Shown: positions 24,069 through 32,170, numbered from the stretch's first letter. The stretch is DNA of 64,000 bases from an archaeon (GCA_020053355.1 JAGVNI010000002.1:41610-105609); one strand, 5' to 3'. Translations and numbers: made by a program. The notes: generated by a model from the sequence alone, not told the origin.

Positions 24069-26492
24069 ATGGCTCTGCTGGACCTTGAAAACCTCGGCTC
24101 GCAGCTTCGGGGGATAAAGCTCAGCCAGCTTGACCCGGAACTGCTCGATTGCGTCCTTGAGCTCGCGGCGGAGCACGGGGAAATCACGATTGCCGGCTCG
24201 ACAAACCTCCATTTCCTCATCCAAATATACCGGGCCGAGTATGCGCGCGAAAAAAGGGACATAGATCGGCTCAACAAGGCCGAGAACCTGATTCTAAGGC
24301 TGGCGGGCCTCCACCCCCTCCATCACGAAGAGCACCGGGAGGAGAACCAGTCCAGGGGCTTTGCGGGAAGGAAGGCATTATCCAACCTCATGGTTGAAAA
24401 CGGGATGGCAATCGGCAGGAAAGAGCGCGAGCTTTTCGAATCCGTCGGGATAACCGACGAGAAGGAGATGCAGAAGGCAATCAGCCTAATAGGGGAAGGG
24501 AAAATCGCAGAGCGCGTGCGGCTTGCATCATCAAGCAGGCTCGGCCCGGGCCTTGCCAAACTGGTTTTCGGGGAGAACCCGTCAGTCCTGAGCGTGCCAA
24601 AGGATGAGGATTTCGAAGTGGAGCTTCGCGCGATGGAGAACAAGAAAGGCCTTATAGACAAGTGGGTTGCGGTCAGCGGCGAACCCCTGCCGATTTGGGC
24701 CAATTACACCGAATCCCCGAACGTTCTGCTCGTGAATTATGCCAACCTCTATCGTGCGCTCGTGCTTGGAAGCAAGAGCGTGAAGGCGGCCGATTTCGCG
24801 GCAGGGCCGGAAAATGACATGCATGTGGTCAAGCTGCTCCGGGAAATCGGGCTGTCCATCGAGGACCGGGGCGGAATGCTCAGCATAAAATGCCCGGACG
24901 GGCGGGATTTGTGGGTGTCCCAGCCCCAAGACGCCCCAGTATCGCACGATTTGGACGATAGGGCGCATCCTGACGATAAGACCGCGCCGGCAGTCCCATC
25001 GGCGATGGAGCGCAAAAAATCCCATGTGAAGACGAAGCAAACGGCATCCGATACGTCCGTTTTGATTGCCATACGCAAGATGGGAATCGACATCACCCGC
25101 CTGAGCGCCGAGCTTGACCGCATCAGCGACTCGTCAGACCCGGTATCCCGTTCAAGGGAGCAGGAAAAATTCGAGAAAAGCATACATGTATTCCATGAGT
25201 TGCTGAAGTCCGGACGCCTTGATGAGGCCGTTCATCGGCATATGGGCGGGAATCCGCTTAGGGTGTCGAAAATCGCGTTCCTGACTGGGGCGAATGGCGC
25301 ATTCGAGATGTTCCTTGCCGATACCGGCGGAATCACGAAGAAACGGCTGTACCTGCATCTTCAGGACATGGAGCCTGCCCAAATCGGGAAAAGGGCCGCA
25401 GAGACCGAAGGGCTGGTAACCCATGGGATATCTATCGAGCCGGGCAATGATTCGGCTGCCGGATTTGCGATATCCGAAGACGCCCGGGAGGTCGGCAAGC
25501 GCGGCCAAATTGAATTGCGCATGCCTGATACGTTCCGGTTCGAAAAGGTCGAAACCCAATCCGCCGCAGTATTCAAGGAAGACCTCGTCCTCAGGCCGGA
25601 CCCGGAGAATGCGTTGCATGCCGACTACTATGGCCGGGTTTCAACCCCGCAAGGAAGGAAAGAAGTGCTTGGGGCCCTGGCCGCTTACTTCGAGATGTCC
25701 CGGAGGGCCCTTCTTCCGGACCGCAGGCCTTCCAATACGTTCATGCTCCAGGTCGTTCGCGCCGGTGGGATCAAGGCATTCACGTTCCAGCCTACGGATA
25801 TGGACGGAATCGGGAATTTCATAGGCTCCAAGGATGACGAGCCGGATTTTTCCGACTTCAACCACGACTTCCATAAGGCGGCTGCCGACTTTGCGGTGCA
25901 GATGCATGAGGGGATGCTCCGGGCTGCTGGATTGGGGATGATTAATGGGGATATCCCGTTGCCGGGGCAGATACTCTCGGAAATGCACGAATCCATCTCG
26001 TTTCTTCCTTTGGATAAGCCGTATGTGAATGATTTGCGGATAGGGCTGCTAAGGGAAAATGACGGCAAGCCAATCGGCATCGGATTCGACGCATCGGCCA
26101 TCGTCGACCATACCATTCCCTCGCAGGGGGGCCGGAGCAGGATAATCCGGGGTGATGGGCGCGTCCTTCTGGATGCGGACCGGGCAGTGCGGACTTCGCT
26201 GGTTGCAGGCAGCAAAAACGCGCAGGAAGAATACATCGGCGGCTTCTTCATGGGCGCTCGCAAATCCCTCGAGAAAATGCCGAAACGCGTCGCCGAGATA
26301 GCGCTCATGATGGCCGAGAACCCGGATGGGGAGAGGGTTGCGCGGTTGCGGAACATGAGCGGAGGCGAAATCGCATATTCCATTTTTATCGGGCTTCCCC
26401 TCGGTGAGCGGAAAAACCTATTCGCGGTCGCGGAACGCGAGGCGAACAGGCAGATTTTAGGGCGGGTTCCAAAAAACCTTAAAGCCGGCTGA
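24069..26492 (+). CDS. Large protein of unknown function, possibly with a degenerate kinase-like C-terminal region
   Basis: An 807-residue soluble protein, one of the longest here and unlike any family I know. Residues 1-290 are mainly helical. A polar linker lies at about 300-340. From about 400 there are strand-rich parts (AFEMFLADTGG, RLYLHLQDME), then LQVVRAGGIKAFTFQPTDMDGIGNF, which could be a kinase hinge (named here in part), then MINGDIPLPGQIL and IGIGFDASAIVD, which recall the HxDxxxxN and DFD motifs of APH-like kinases at about 620 and 673. That likeness is faint. AAATATAAA about 27 bases upstream suggests a leaderless message. Overlaps the convergent gene at 26479. Confidence 0.7.
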   Translation: MALLDLENLGSQLRGIKLSQLDPELLDCVLELAAEHGEITIAGSTNLHFLIQIYRAEYAREKRDIDRLNKAENLILRLAGLHPLHHEEHREENQSRGFAGRKALSNLMVENGMAIGRKERELFESVGITDEKEMQKAISLIGEGKIAERVRLASSSRLGPGLAKLVFGENPSVLSVPKDEDFEVELRAMENKKGLIDKWVAVSGEPLPIWANYTESPNVLLVNYANLYRALVLGSKSVKAADFAAGPENDMHVVKLLREIGLSIEDRGGMLSIKCPDGRDLWVSQPQDAPVSHDLDDRAHPDDKTAPAVPSAMERKKSHVKTKQTASDTSVLIAIRKMGIDITRLSAELDRISDSSDPVSRSREQEKFEKSIHVFHELLKSGRLDEAVHRHMGGNPLRVSKIAFLTGANGAFEMFLADTGGITKKRLYLHLQDMEPAQIGKRAAETEGLVTHGISIEPGNDSAAGFAISEDAREVGKRGQIELRMPDTFRFEKVETQSAAVFKEDLVLRPDPENALHADYYGRVSTPQGRKEVLGALAAYFEMSRRALLPDRRPSNTFMLQVVRAGGIKAFTFQPTDMDGIGNFIGSKDDEPDFSDFNHDFHKAAADFAVQMHEGMLRAAGLGMINGDIPLPGQILSEMHESISFLPLDKPYVNDLRIGLLRENDGKPIGIGFDASAIVDHTIPSQGGRSRIIRGDGRVLLDADRAVRTSLVAGSKNAQEEYIGGFFMGARKSLEKMPKRVAEIALMMAENPDGERVARLRNMSGGEIAYSIFIGLPLGERKNLFAVAEREANRQILGRVPKNLKAG

Positions 26493-26880
26493 CGCCATCT
26501 TCTGTCGAAAGGGTGAGCTTTCCGCTCCTCTTTGCTTCCCTGATTGCACTCCGCATGCAGACGACTGCGTTTTCCCAATAGCCTTCGGAATCTCGGATTG
26601 GCGCGTTCACGATAATTTTACGCCGTTTATCCACGAGAATGAAGTGCATTGCGTTTCCCCTGGCCGATATGCCCACTGAATATCCCGGCATGTCCTTTGG
26701 CATGGGTCCCCCTGAAAAGAAAAAGCCGGATAGCGACAGCGCAGACATGCTTTTGTCGCTTGAGAATGCGTTTTCCAATTGGTATAATGACTCCGGAGGC
26801 TCGAGAAGGGTGGCAAGCTCTCCGAGGGGCGCAAGATTTGAGAGCCAATCGAGCAATGCTTTGCCTGGAACTTTTTTCAT
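26479..26880 (-). CDS. Hypothetical protein convergent with the 807-residue gene
   Basis: A 133-residue protein with a helical first half and a beta-rich second half (YSVGISARGNAMHFILVDKRRKIIVNAPI in two strands), ending in ATEDG-like polar residues. No family recognised. Its last 14 bases overlap the end of the large gene on the other strand. Start at ATG 26880 is plausible but without a strong ribosome site. Confidence 0.58.
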   Translation of the reverse strand: MKKVPGKALLDWLSNLAPLGELATLLEPPESLYQLENAFSSDKSMSALSLSGFFFSGGPMPKDMPGYSVGISARGNAMHFILVDKRRKIIVNAPIRDSEGYWENAVVCMRSAIREAKRSGKLTLSTEDGVSRL

Positions 26881-26983
26881 GATTCGATTTACGCTTTATG
26901 GATTTTTATTCCCATTTCCTTCCGCTTCCGAAGGAGTATGGTTTTAATTATTCGCACCCGATAGCCATTATCCGGGGATGAAT

Positions 26984-27418
26984 ATGAAAGTGGTGCATCT
27001 AAACCAAAAGAGGTACTTTTCGCTAGTCGAGGAACTCAAGAAGAATTATTACCATGTCGATACCGATGCGGCGCGCAGTCCGGATGGGCGCATTACGACA
27101 TATATCAAGATAAAAAAGATGGAATTCGGCGCGGTTATGCGGGGAACCGAATATGCCATCGAGATGCAATCGGACAGGGGGGACTTCGCATTGGCGTTCC
27201 CCGGCTTCAACCCCAAGGACTTCTATTTCTCGGCAGTGCTCTGTTTCGTGATGTACATCTTCATGAACATCATCGCGGTGGACATCCCCTCCCTCGGCTA
27301 TATGAGCGCGGTATTCCTCATCTCGTTCATGTGGTCCATGGACACAATGAACCGCAAGTCGAGGATGCGAAACGAGATAATCACCCTTGCGTACAACCAG
27401 TCCGATGTCGTCGAATGA
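26984..27418 (+). CDS. Membrane protein with two helices near the C-terminus
   Basis: A 144-residue protein with a soluble alpha/beta head of about 75 residues (KRYFSLVEELKKNYYHVD, then strands) and two hydrophobic helices (about 77-97 and 103-120), followed by a charged tail. ATG 26984 is chosen because GGGG lies six bases before it, as for the gene at 16650; ATG 26978 is an alternative. The next gene is a SdpI-like membrane protein 36 bases on, so they may be co-transcribed. Confidence 0.65.
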   Translation: MKVVHLNQKRYFSLVEELKKNYYHVDTDAARSPDGRITTYIKIKKMEFGAVMRGTEYAIEMQSDRGDFALAFPGFNPKDFYFSAVLCFVMYIFMNIIAVDIPSLGYMSAVFLISFMWSMDTMNRKSRMRNEIITLAYNQSDVVE

Positions 27419-27448
27419 CCGGGCTGCTTTGCATTAAAAAAAATTGGT

Positions 27449-28108
27449 ATGGTTATGGAAACCTCTGATTGGGCTGCGATAATCCTGATGGGAATCTCAT
27501 TCGCCATCAGCCTGTACGCTTATCCGTTGCTCCCTTCAACCGTGGCATCGCACTGGGACGCAACCGGTGCGGTGAACGGGCATATGCCCGCCTTCTGGGG
27601 CGCTTTCCTCATCCCGGCGCTCTCAGCCGTCCTATTCCTGGTTTTCAAACTGATTCCCCGTTTCGATCCGCTAAGCGAAAATATCCAGGCCTTCAAGGCG
27701 GATTATCTCAGGTTCATCATCGTGATGCTGCTATTCCTGTACCTCGTGCATGTTCAGACGCTTCTTTGGAACCTCGGGACGGAGATAAGCTTCAGCCTCA
27801 CGATGCCCGTGCTCCTGGGCGGGCTATTCTTCTACCTAGGAGATTTATTGGGGAAGGTGAAACGCAACTGGTTCATCGGGATTCGGACGCCCTGGACCAT
27901 GAGCAGCGATATCGTCTGGGATAAGACGCATAAGGTCGGGGGGAAATTGTTCAAGGCGGCCGGGATAATTTCGGCATTGTCTGCGCTCTTTCCGGCGTAT
28001 GTGTTTTATATCGTCATTATCTCGGTTTTAATGGCTGCCATGGCTTGCGTCGTCTACTCTTATCTGGCTTTTTCGGATTTATCGAAGAAGAAAACGCATA
28101 AGAAATAG
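27449..28108 (+). CDS. SdpI/DUF1648-family membrane protein
   Basis: A 219-residue protein with five or six membrane helices. The N-terminal LPSTVASHWDATGAVNG matches DUF1648, and KVKRNWFIGIRTPWT with WDKTHKVGGKLF matches the SdpI domain (immunity to the SdpC toxin in Bacillus). In archaea these are usually general membrane proteins of unknown role, not proven immunity factors. A second ATG at 27455 may be the true start. Confidence 0.88.
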   Translation: MVMETSDWAAIILMGISFAISLYAYPLLPSTVASHWDATGAVNGHMPAFWGAFLIPALSAVLFLVFKLIPRFDPLSENIQAFKADYLRFIIVMLLFLYLVHVQTLLWNLGTEISFSLTMPVLLGGLFFYLGDLLGKVKRNWFIGIRTPWTMSSDIVWDKTHKVGGKLFKAAGIISALSALFPAYVFYIVIISVLMAAMACVVYSYLAFSDLSKKKTHKK

Positions 28109-28128
28109 CGGTTTGGGGGAAATGACGC

Positions 28129-28527
28129 ATGATAATAGATGAAAAATTGGCGATGGATTTGAGGGCGTTAAAAGAATCCGACTCGCTTCAAATCAATGGG
28201 TCTGTATACCGGGTGGTATCTGTCGAAGAACTGCCCGCCCCCAGGCCTGACGGAAAAAGCGAGGTAAAGGACGGGGGTATGCGCCTGGAACTAAAAAATG
28301 GCGCCGGCTCATTTTTTTCATTGGTGCTGACGGACAATGAGGTATGCTACACGTTGGAGCGGGTCCTTGGCGGCCCAGCCCCGTTGAATTCCAATATGGA
28401 TATCCTCTTCGACCAGATTAATGATAAAACCTTCAAATATCGGATATCAAGGCGGCGTAAAAAGAAGATGATTCTGGCTTTTTTCGAAGGCGAAACTGAA
28501 ATCGGGATGGATTCAATCCAATTATAA
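28129..28527 (+). CDS. Hypothetical small alpha/beta protein
   Basis: A 132-residue soluble protein. It has strand-rich segments (SLQINGSVYRVVSVEEL, FKYRISRRRKKKMILAFFEG) and an acidic end. It could be a beta-barrel nucleic-acid binder given the KYRISRRRKKK patch, but no family is evident. It follows the SdpI-like gene by 20 bases, in the same direction, and precedes a tiny acidic peptide gene. Confidence 0.62.
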   Translation: MIIDEKLAMDLRALKESDSLQINGSVYRVVSVEELPAPRPDGKSEVKDGGMRLELKNGAGSFFSLVLTDNEVCYTLERVLGGPAPLNSNMDILFDQINDKTFKYRISRRRKKKMILAFFEGETEIGMDSIQL

Positions 28528-28563
28528 GCAGGTATTCACAGTTGTAAGCAAGGTGAAATCAAT

Positions 28564-28635
28564 ATGGGCGACGACGAAGACGAAGAAAACGATGAAGATG
28601 ATGGGGACGATGAAGAGTCAGAAGACGAAGAGTGA
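28564..28635 (+). CDS. 23-residue highly acidic peptide
   Basis: The frame begins ATG at 28564 after AAGGTGAAATCAAT, a good ribosome site. Of the 23 residues, 18 are Asp or Glu (MGDDEDEENDEDDGDD and on). Repetitive GA-rich DNA could give such a frame by chance, but the ribosome site and tight fit after the previous gene support translation. It could mimic nucleic acid or bind cations. Not provable from sequence. Confidence 0.4.
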   Translation: MGDDEDEENDEDDGDDEESEDEE

Positions 28636-28688
28636 CCCCCGCGCCTTCATCCATCAGGCTAATTCTAACTTCTCTTTTTTCAAATACG

Positions 28689-28931
28689 CTATCTCTGCGT
28701 TGTTCCCCTCTCCGTCTCTGTTGTTGGTTTCAGCGCATCCGAAAAGCTGAAAAATTCCTTGACGGCGGTAACGGCGTTGCTTATCCTTTGCCCGAGCGTG
28801 ATTTCCGCGGGTTGCTGGGGGCGCTGGAACGCAGGAATCTCCCTGGGCTTGTGCTCATGCTCCTGGGGCTGCAGCTGCCTCCTGTCCAACGGCGTCATGG
28901 GGCTGGCCTGGTCTCTTTGTGCTTGTGACAT
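28689..28931 (-). CDS. Disordered Gln/Pro-rich protein, second gene of a coupled pair
   Basis: An 80-residue polar protein, rich in Gln, Pro, Arg and Thr, with one short amphipathic helix (ISNAVTAVKEFFSFSDAL). Its ATG shares the A of the upstream TGA (TGATG), so translation is coupled to the helical protein at 28931-29203. No family recognised. It does not resemble the partial gene at 1-364, which holds the same place in the other locus. Confidence 0.6.
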   Translation of the reverse strand: MSQAQRDQASPMTPLDRRQLQPQEHEHKPREIPAFQRPQQPAEITLGQRISNAVTAVKEFFSFSDALKPTTETERGTTQR

Positions 28932-29203
28932 CAGAAATCACCTTTTGATGAATCGGATATTGAAATAAGCTCCTTAATGTCCTTCTTTTTCGTTTCATCA
29001 CCTTCGGACATGTTCTTCAGGGACTTCTTTTCCCAGTACTCGAGGCGGGATAGCAGCCTTCTCATGGCCGCGATGGTCTTTGCATGCTCTTCAGGCTTCT
29101 TTTGCATCGCGTCATAGCTTGCAATCGCCGCCTCGATGGAGCTGATGGTGCTGCTGACCTTCGATTGGGCCTTGCGGATGAGCCCTTCCGTATCCTCTGC
29201 CAT
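28931..29203 (-). CDS. Small helical protein, paralogue of the protein at 365-715
   Basis: A 90-residue all-helical protein. It shares VSSTIS, AIASY, KKPEEH, L-x-YW-x-KKSLK and D...KEL with the protein at 365-715. TTTATAATA at about 28 bases upstream of ATG 29203 marks a leaderless promoter. It is followed by a coupled polar gene. Two copies of the same design with different partners suggest a helical module that pairs with variable proteins. Confidence 0.72.
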   Translation of the reverse strand: MAEDTEGLIRKAQSKVSSTISSIEAAIASYDAMQKKPEEHAKTIAAMRRLLSRLEYWEKKSLKNMSEGDETKKKDIKELISISDSSKGDF

Positions 29204-29318
29204 GGATTTGTATTTTGTTAATTGATATTATAAACGGTATATCCGCTTCAGCTAACCCGTGGGCGGGTGAAAATACGAAGGAATTTATTCGCAGGGCGGA
29301 ATTATTTTCTTGGTTTTC

Positions 29319-29684
29319 ATGAATGCGTTGAAGGATGCCGACCGCCGCAGGAAGAAGGTCCAGAAAATGGTTGATGCAGGCCGTTCCTTCAAAGAAATCG
29401 GGAATAAGCTGCATGTCTCATCAGTCCGGGCGCGGCAATTGTTCCAGCGTGCCAAGGAGCTTGATGAGAGGCCGGATTTTGGAATGGGGCTGATGCTGTA
29501 TCGGCTGGTGGCCCGGGCATTGAAACTGGATGCGCCGACCCCGGTTGATATCCAGAAGTTCATCAGGCAGAATCCGGATTGGAGGGAGCAGTTGCTCCGT
29601 GTCAACAGGTTCGGCCCAAAACGCCTTGAAGAGTTCGAGTCGTTCTGCAAGGAAAACGGGATTCTTGGGCAGGGGAAGCAATAG
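29319..29684 (+). CDS. Helix-turn-helix protein with RNA polymerase alpha-CTD-like end
   Basis: A 121-residue probable DNA-binding protein. RSFKEIGNKLHVSSVRARQL (about 22-41) is a sigma region 4-like helix-turn-helix. The C-terminal RVNRFGPKRLEEFESFCKENG (partly quoted) looks like the helix-hairpin-helix of the alpha subunit C-terminal domain. The start ATG 29319 follows TTTTC with little ribosome site, and an in-frame TTG at 29310 is less likely. Target unknown. Confidence 0.7.
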   Translation: MNALKDADRRRKKVQKMVDAGRSFKEIGNKLHVSSVRARQLFQRAKELDERPDFGMGLMLYRLVARALKLDAPTPVDIQKFIRQNPDWREQLLRVNRFGPKRLEEFESFCKENGILGQGKQ

Positions 29685-29730
29685 ATAAAAGGCGGATAGG
29701 TGATATCCAGCAATTGTTGAGGCGTTTTAT

Positions 29731-30138
29731 ATGGGAAACATAGCGTATTTCGAGATACCTGCTGAGGATATCCAAAGGGCGAAGAAATTCTACATGAAGG
29801 TGTTCGGCTGGGACATCCAGAACTATCCGATGGAGGGCGTGGCCCCTGGCTATCAGGCGGTCATGACAGGAAAACCCGCGAACGTGAAGGGCCCGAATTA
29901 CGAGATGAGCCAGCTCAATTCAGGCGGGATGACGAAAAGGATGTTCCCGAATCAGCCGATTACGAGCTATGTCCAGGTCGAAAGCATCGATGCGTCCCTG
30001 GAGCTTGTGAAGACGAGCGGTGGGAAGCAGCACGGCGAGAAGGTGAAAATACCGAACGTCGGCACGATTGCATTCATCAATGATACCGAAGGCAACGTCC
30101 TTGGCCTCTGGCAGCCGTTCCGGATGTCAAAAGAATAA
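29731..30138 (+). CDS. VOC-family (glyoxalase/bleomycin-resistance fold) protein
   Basis: A 135-residue protein with the paired beta-alpha-beta-beta-beta design: IAYFEIPAEDIQRAKKFYMKVFGW at the head (family hallmark, shortened: AKKFYMKVFGW) and IAFINDTEGNVLGLWQP at the end, which supplies the metal-binding Glu. Members act as glyoxalases, dioxygenases or binding proteins. Substrate unknown. Only one VOC module pair is present, so it likely dimerises. Confidence 0.9.
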   Translation: MGNIAYFEIPAEDIQRAKKFYMKVFGWDIQNYPMEGVAPGYQAVMTGKPANVKGPNYEMSQLNSGGMTKRMFPNQPITSYVQVESIDASLELVKTSGGKQHGEKVKIPNVGTIAFINDTEGNVLGLWQPFRMSKE

Positions 30139-30179
30139 AATGAGGGAGATTATTAGAAAATCAAAAAGAGATTGAGAAA

Positions 30180-30662
30180 ATGGGGATTGAGGTAAAAATA
30201 ATAAAACCGTTAAAACTGAAACGGCTTGCTAATGGGATCCTAATTCTGACAGAAGACGCCATTATCATAATTCACGACTTGATTATAGAAGACCGGAAAC
30301 TGATGGGCAAGGATGACCCCATATCTATTCGCAATCCTGGGTTAATCGGGCATTTATGCGATACTCTGGCGGACCGCCTTCATAAGTATTCGGGCAATCT
30401 TCGGGAAGATACATTATACGTGGCTACAGAGACGTTTTACTACATCGCCTGTGAGCACCCCTTTACTGAAGGGAATAAAAGCACAGGGTATGTTTGCGCC
30501 CTGTTGTTGCTTAACGCTAATCTATCAATAGGAACTCGATTGAATTTGGGTTCATCCCCCCACGAGGCTGAAGAGATTGTTAGACTGGCTGAAGGGGGGA
30601 AAGACCCACGGGAACTCCGAAAGCTTATAAAGGAGTTTTTACAAAAAGAGATAAGTGGATAA
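30180..30662 (+). CDS. Doc/Fic-like protein with altered Fic motif, possible toxin
   Basis: A 160-residue protein resembling Doc (death on curing). The Fic motif reads HPFTEGNKSTG, whereas active Doc has HxFxxxNKRTA; the Arg is Ser here. Upstream helices (IRNPGLIGHLCDTLADRL) resemble the Doc N-terminal part. Doc adds phosphate, and Fic adds AMP, to target proteins. A very short gene follows one base later and may be its antidote. Composition is AT-rich and codon use (AGA, ATA) is unlike the core genes, suggesting recent gain. Confidence 0.82.
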   Translation: MGIEVKIIKPLKLKRLANGILILTEDAIIIIHDLIIEDRKLMGKDDPISIRNPGLIGHLCDTLADRLHKYSGNLREDTLYVATETFYYIACEHPFTEGNKSTGYVCALLLLNANLSIGTRLNLGSSPHEAEEIVRLAEGGKDPRELRKLIKEFLQKEISG

Positions 30663-30663
30663 A

Positions 30664-30777
30664 ATGAAAAAAGAATCCCGCTCCAAGAAAGAAGAGTTTG
30701 TTCTCATAGATCCACGCTTAGTCAGCGAGATTATTAAGGCAAAAAAGGCCGTTCTGAAAGAGCTGGCTTTTCGTTAG
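30664..30777 (+). CDS. 37-residue basic peptide after the Doc-like gene, possible antitoxin
   Basis: The frame starts ATG one base after the Doc-like stop and encodes MKKESRSKKEEFVLIDPRLV onward to KAVLKELAFR. It is rich in Lys and Glu, predicted helical at the end. Position and size suggest a partner of the toxin-like protein, but usual Doc antitoxins (Phd) precede the toxin and are longer, so this is a hypothesis. It could be a truncated remnant. Confidence 0.5.
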   Translation: MKKESRSKKEEFVLIDPRLVSEIIKAKKAVLKELAFR

Positions 30778-30848
30778 TTTTACTATTCCTATAATTTCTA
30801 ATAGTATGATAGAAAATTAAGAATAATATTAGAAATTAGGTGATATTG

Positions 30849-31277
30849 ATGCCAGATACTATACGAGAAGAGCATTCTGGGATGTTTCCGGCTGAGATTA
30901 GGGTAAGGGATTTTATAAGAAGTTTAGGGCTTGAACCAGAGTATGAAAGACCGATTTTTCTTAAAGATACCGAAGGAAGACCGAGGGTATGGACGCCGGA
31001 TTTTTATTTGAAGGAATTAGGCATGTACGTTGAAGTGTGGGGTAAGGATAGAGAGGTTGGTGCGTATAAGAAAAATTATGATTATAGAAAGGAGGTGTAT
31101 AAAGCAAATAGGATACCGATGGTTTACGCTGATGAGTATAAAGATGAAGAAAAATGGCAAAGTGCTATTATTGCACAGATAGATTACATTCACAAATATC
31201 GAAATCGTATCCTTAAGAGAATCGAAGACAATTTCAATTCAAGGAAAAAGACTAATGGAAAATCCAAAAGAGAGTGA
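30849..31277 (+). CDS. PD-(D/E)xK-like nuclease domain protein
   Basis: A 142-residue protein. VWTPDFYLKELGMYVEVWG matches the core of a restriction-endonuclease-like fold (PD...E-x-x), with the usual Lys replaced by Trp and lysines following in YKKNYDYRKEVY, as in some helicase-linked members. ATG 30849 is set by AGGTGAT upstream. It lies in the AT-rich island after the Doc-like pair. It may act in DNA repair, restriction or mobile-element defence. Confidence 0.72.
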   Translation: MPDTIREEHSGMFPAEIRVRDFIRSLGLEPEYERPIFLKDTEGRPRVWTPDFYLKELGMYVEVWGKDREVGAYKKNYDYRKEVYKANRIPMVYADEYKDEEKWQSAIIAQIDYIHKYRNRILKRIEDNFNSRKKTNGKSKRE

Positions 31278-31285
31278 GAATTCCA

Positions 31286-31342
31286 CCTTTTAGTAAAAGG
31301 CGTTGCCGCGAATCGCGGTAACATTTAACACGAATTTCGTGT
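31286..31342. repeat. Cluster of three perfect hairpins
   Basis: Three inverted repeats follow each other between two genes: CCTTTT-AGT-AAAAGG (31286-31300), CCGCGA-A-TCGCGG (31306-31318, extendable to 31303-31321), and ACACGAA-T-TTCGTGT (31328-31342). Each stem is six or seven bases with a loop of one to three, and spacing is under ten bases. No T-run follows, so simple termination is unlikely. They could be protein-binding sites, a recombination site, or ends of a mobile element. Confidence 0.6.
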
Positions 31343-31439
31343 CAAAGGCGGCTCAAAACTGGATATTGCACTGACCTGCAGGCTTGTGATTGAGTGCGAA
31401 GGGGAGAATAATAGAATATACCAAAAATAGGTGACCTGA

Positions 31440-31934
31440 ATGTTTGCATCATCTGACAGGACGGTTTTCAGGCCAATTTTTTCACTAAAAGCACTATCTT
31501 TTATTCTCGGGTCAGGCCTTCTATTTCTGGCTGTATATTGGACTTTCCAATTACATGCCGGGGTCGGGTTGATTCCTTACAAGGGATTATCCTCAGAAGT
31601 TCAAATAATAATCATTTTTCTTCTCGGGTCCTTCCTATGTATCAAAGCGTTTTATGGATTTACCGAAATTACGCTCGAAAGCTCGGGGGTATGCATCAAA
31701 CGCCTGCTAAGCTCAAAACGATTCATCCCTTATAAGAATATCCAGGAGGTCGTCATCGCTGACAGTAGGGAATGGGTACGTGGTTCATCTGGAATTAAGG
31801 TGACAATCAAACACACTGAAGGAACCAATTCAATTGATTTTTTAATAATTGAAAGAAAGGAATACCGCCAGCTTCTAGAAGAAATAGAAAAATGTACTGG
31901 AAAAAAATTGTCTATAAACACACTTAATTGGTAG
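31440..31934 (+). CDS. Membrane protein with bacterial PH-like (bPH2) domain
   Basis: A 164-residue protein with two membrane helices (about 14-38 and 53-73) and a beta-rich end: ITLESSGVCIKRLL, RFIPYKNIQEVVIAD, IKVTIKH and IDFLIIERKEY, which reads as a YdbT/bPH2-type domain. ATG 31440 is preceded by AGGTGACCTGA. It lies in the AT-rich island. Such proteins are membrane-anchored and of unknown role. Confidence 0.7.
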   Translation: MFASSDRTVFRPIFSLKALSFILGSGLLFLAVYWTFQLHAGVGLIPYKGLSSEVQIIIIFLLGSFLCIKAFYGFTEITLESSGVCIKRLLSSKRFIPYKNIQEVVIADSREWVRGSSGIKVTIKHTEGTNSIDFLIIERKEYRQLLEEIEKCTGKKLSINTLNW

Positions 31935-32108
31935 ACCCATTTGTTAATGCCCCCATTATGGTAAACCCAAATTCCCCTAAGAAACCCAAAATCCATTCTT
32001 TTGGCTAGTTTCGCCCGTGTAAGCCGTGTTCCGCGGTCAGCATTCACCAATCAATATTGATACAGTGAACCATGGCACCAAAACGGCTTAAATTGCGAAT
32101 AAGCGGGT

Positions 32109-32170
32109 TTACCAATATGATTTTTGGTAATAAAATAGGTTTACTAAATTGATGTTTTATTAATAAACCT
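32109..32170. repeat. Two inverted repeats in the gap before the gene at 32169
   Basis: The 234-base gap 31935-32168 has no gene I can support. It holds TTACCAA/TTGGTAA (32109-32115 and 32124-32130) and AGGTTTA/TAAACCT (32137-32143 and 32164-32170), the latter touching the stop codon of the minus-strand gene. They may help end or separate the converging transcripts. Confidence 0.35.

Noticed and set aside
28553..28750. Plus-strand 65-residue frame starting MKSIWATT
   Set aside because: Different frame over the acidic peptide; lacks the SD sequence spacing and is a by-product of GA-rich DNA.
31730..32050. 106-residue minus-strand frame in the island
   Set aside because: Antisense to the PH-domain gene over half its length, and no promoter or ribosome site.
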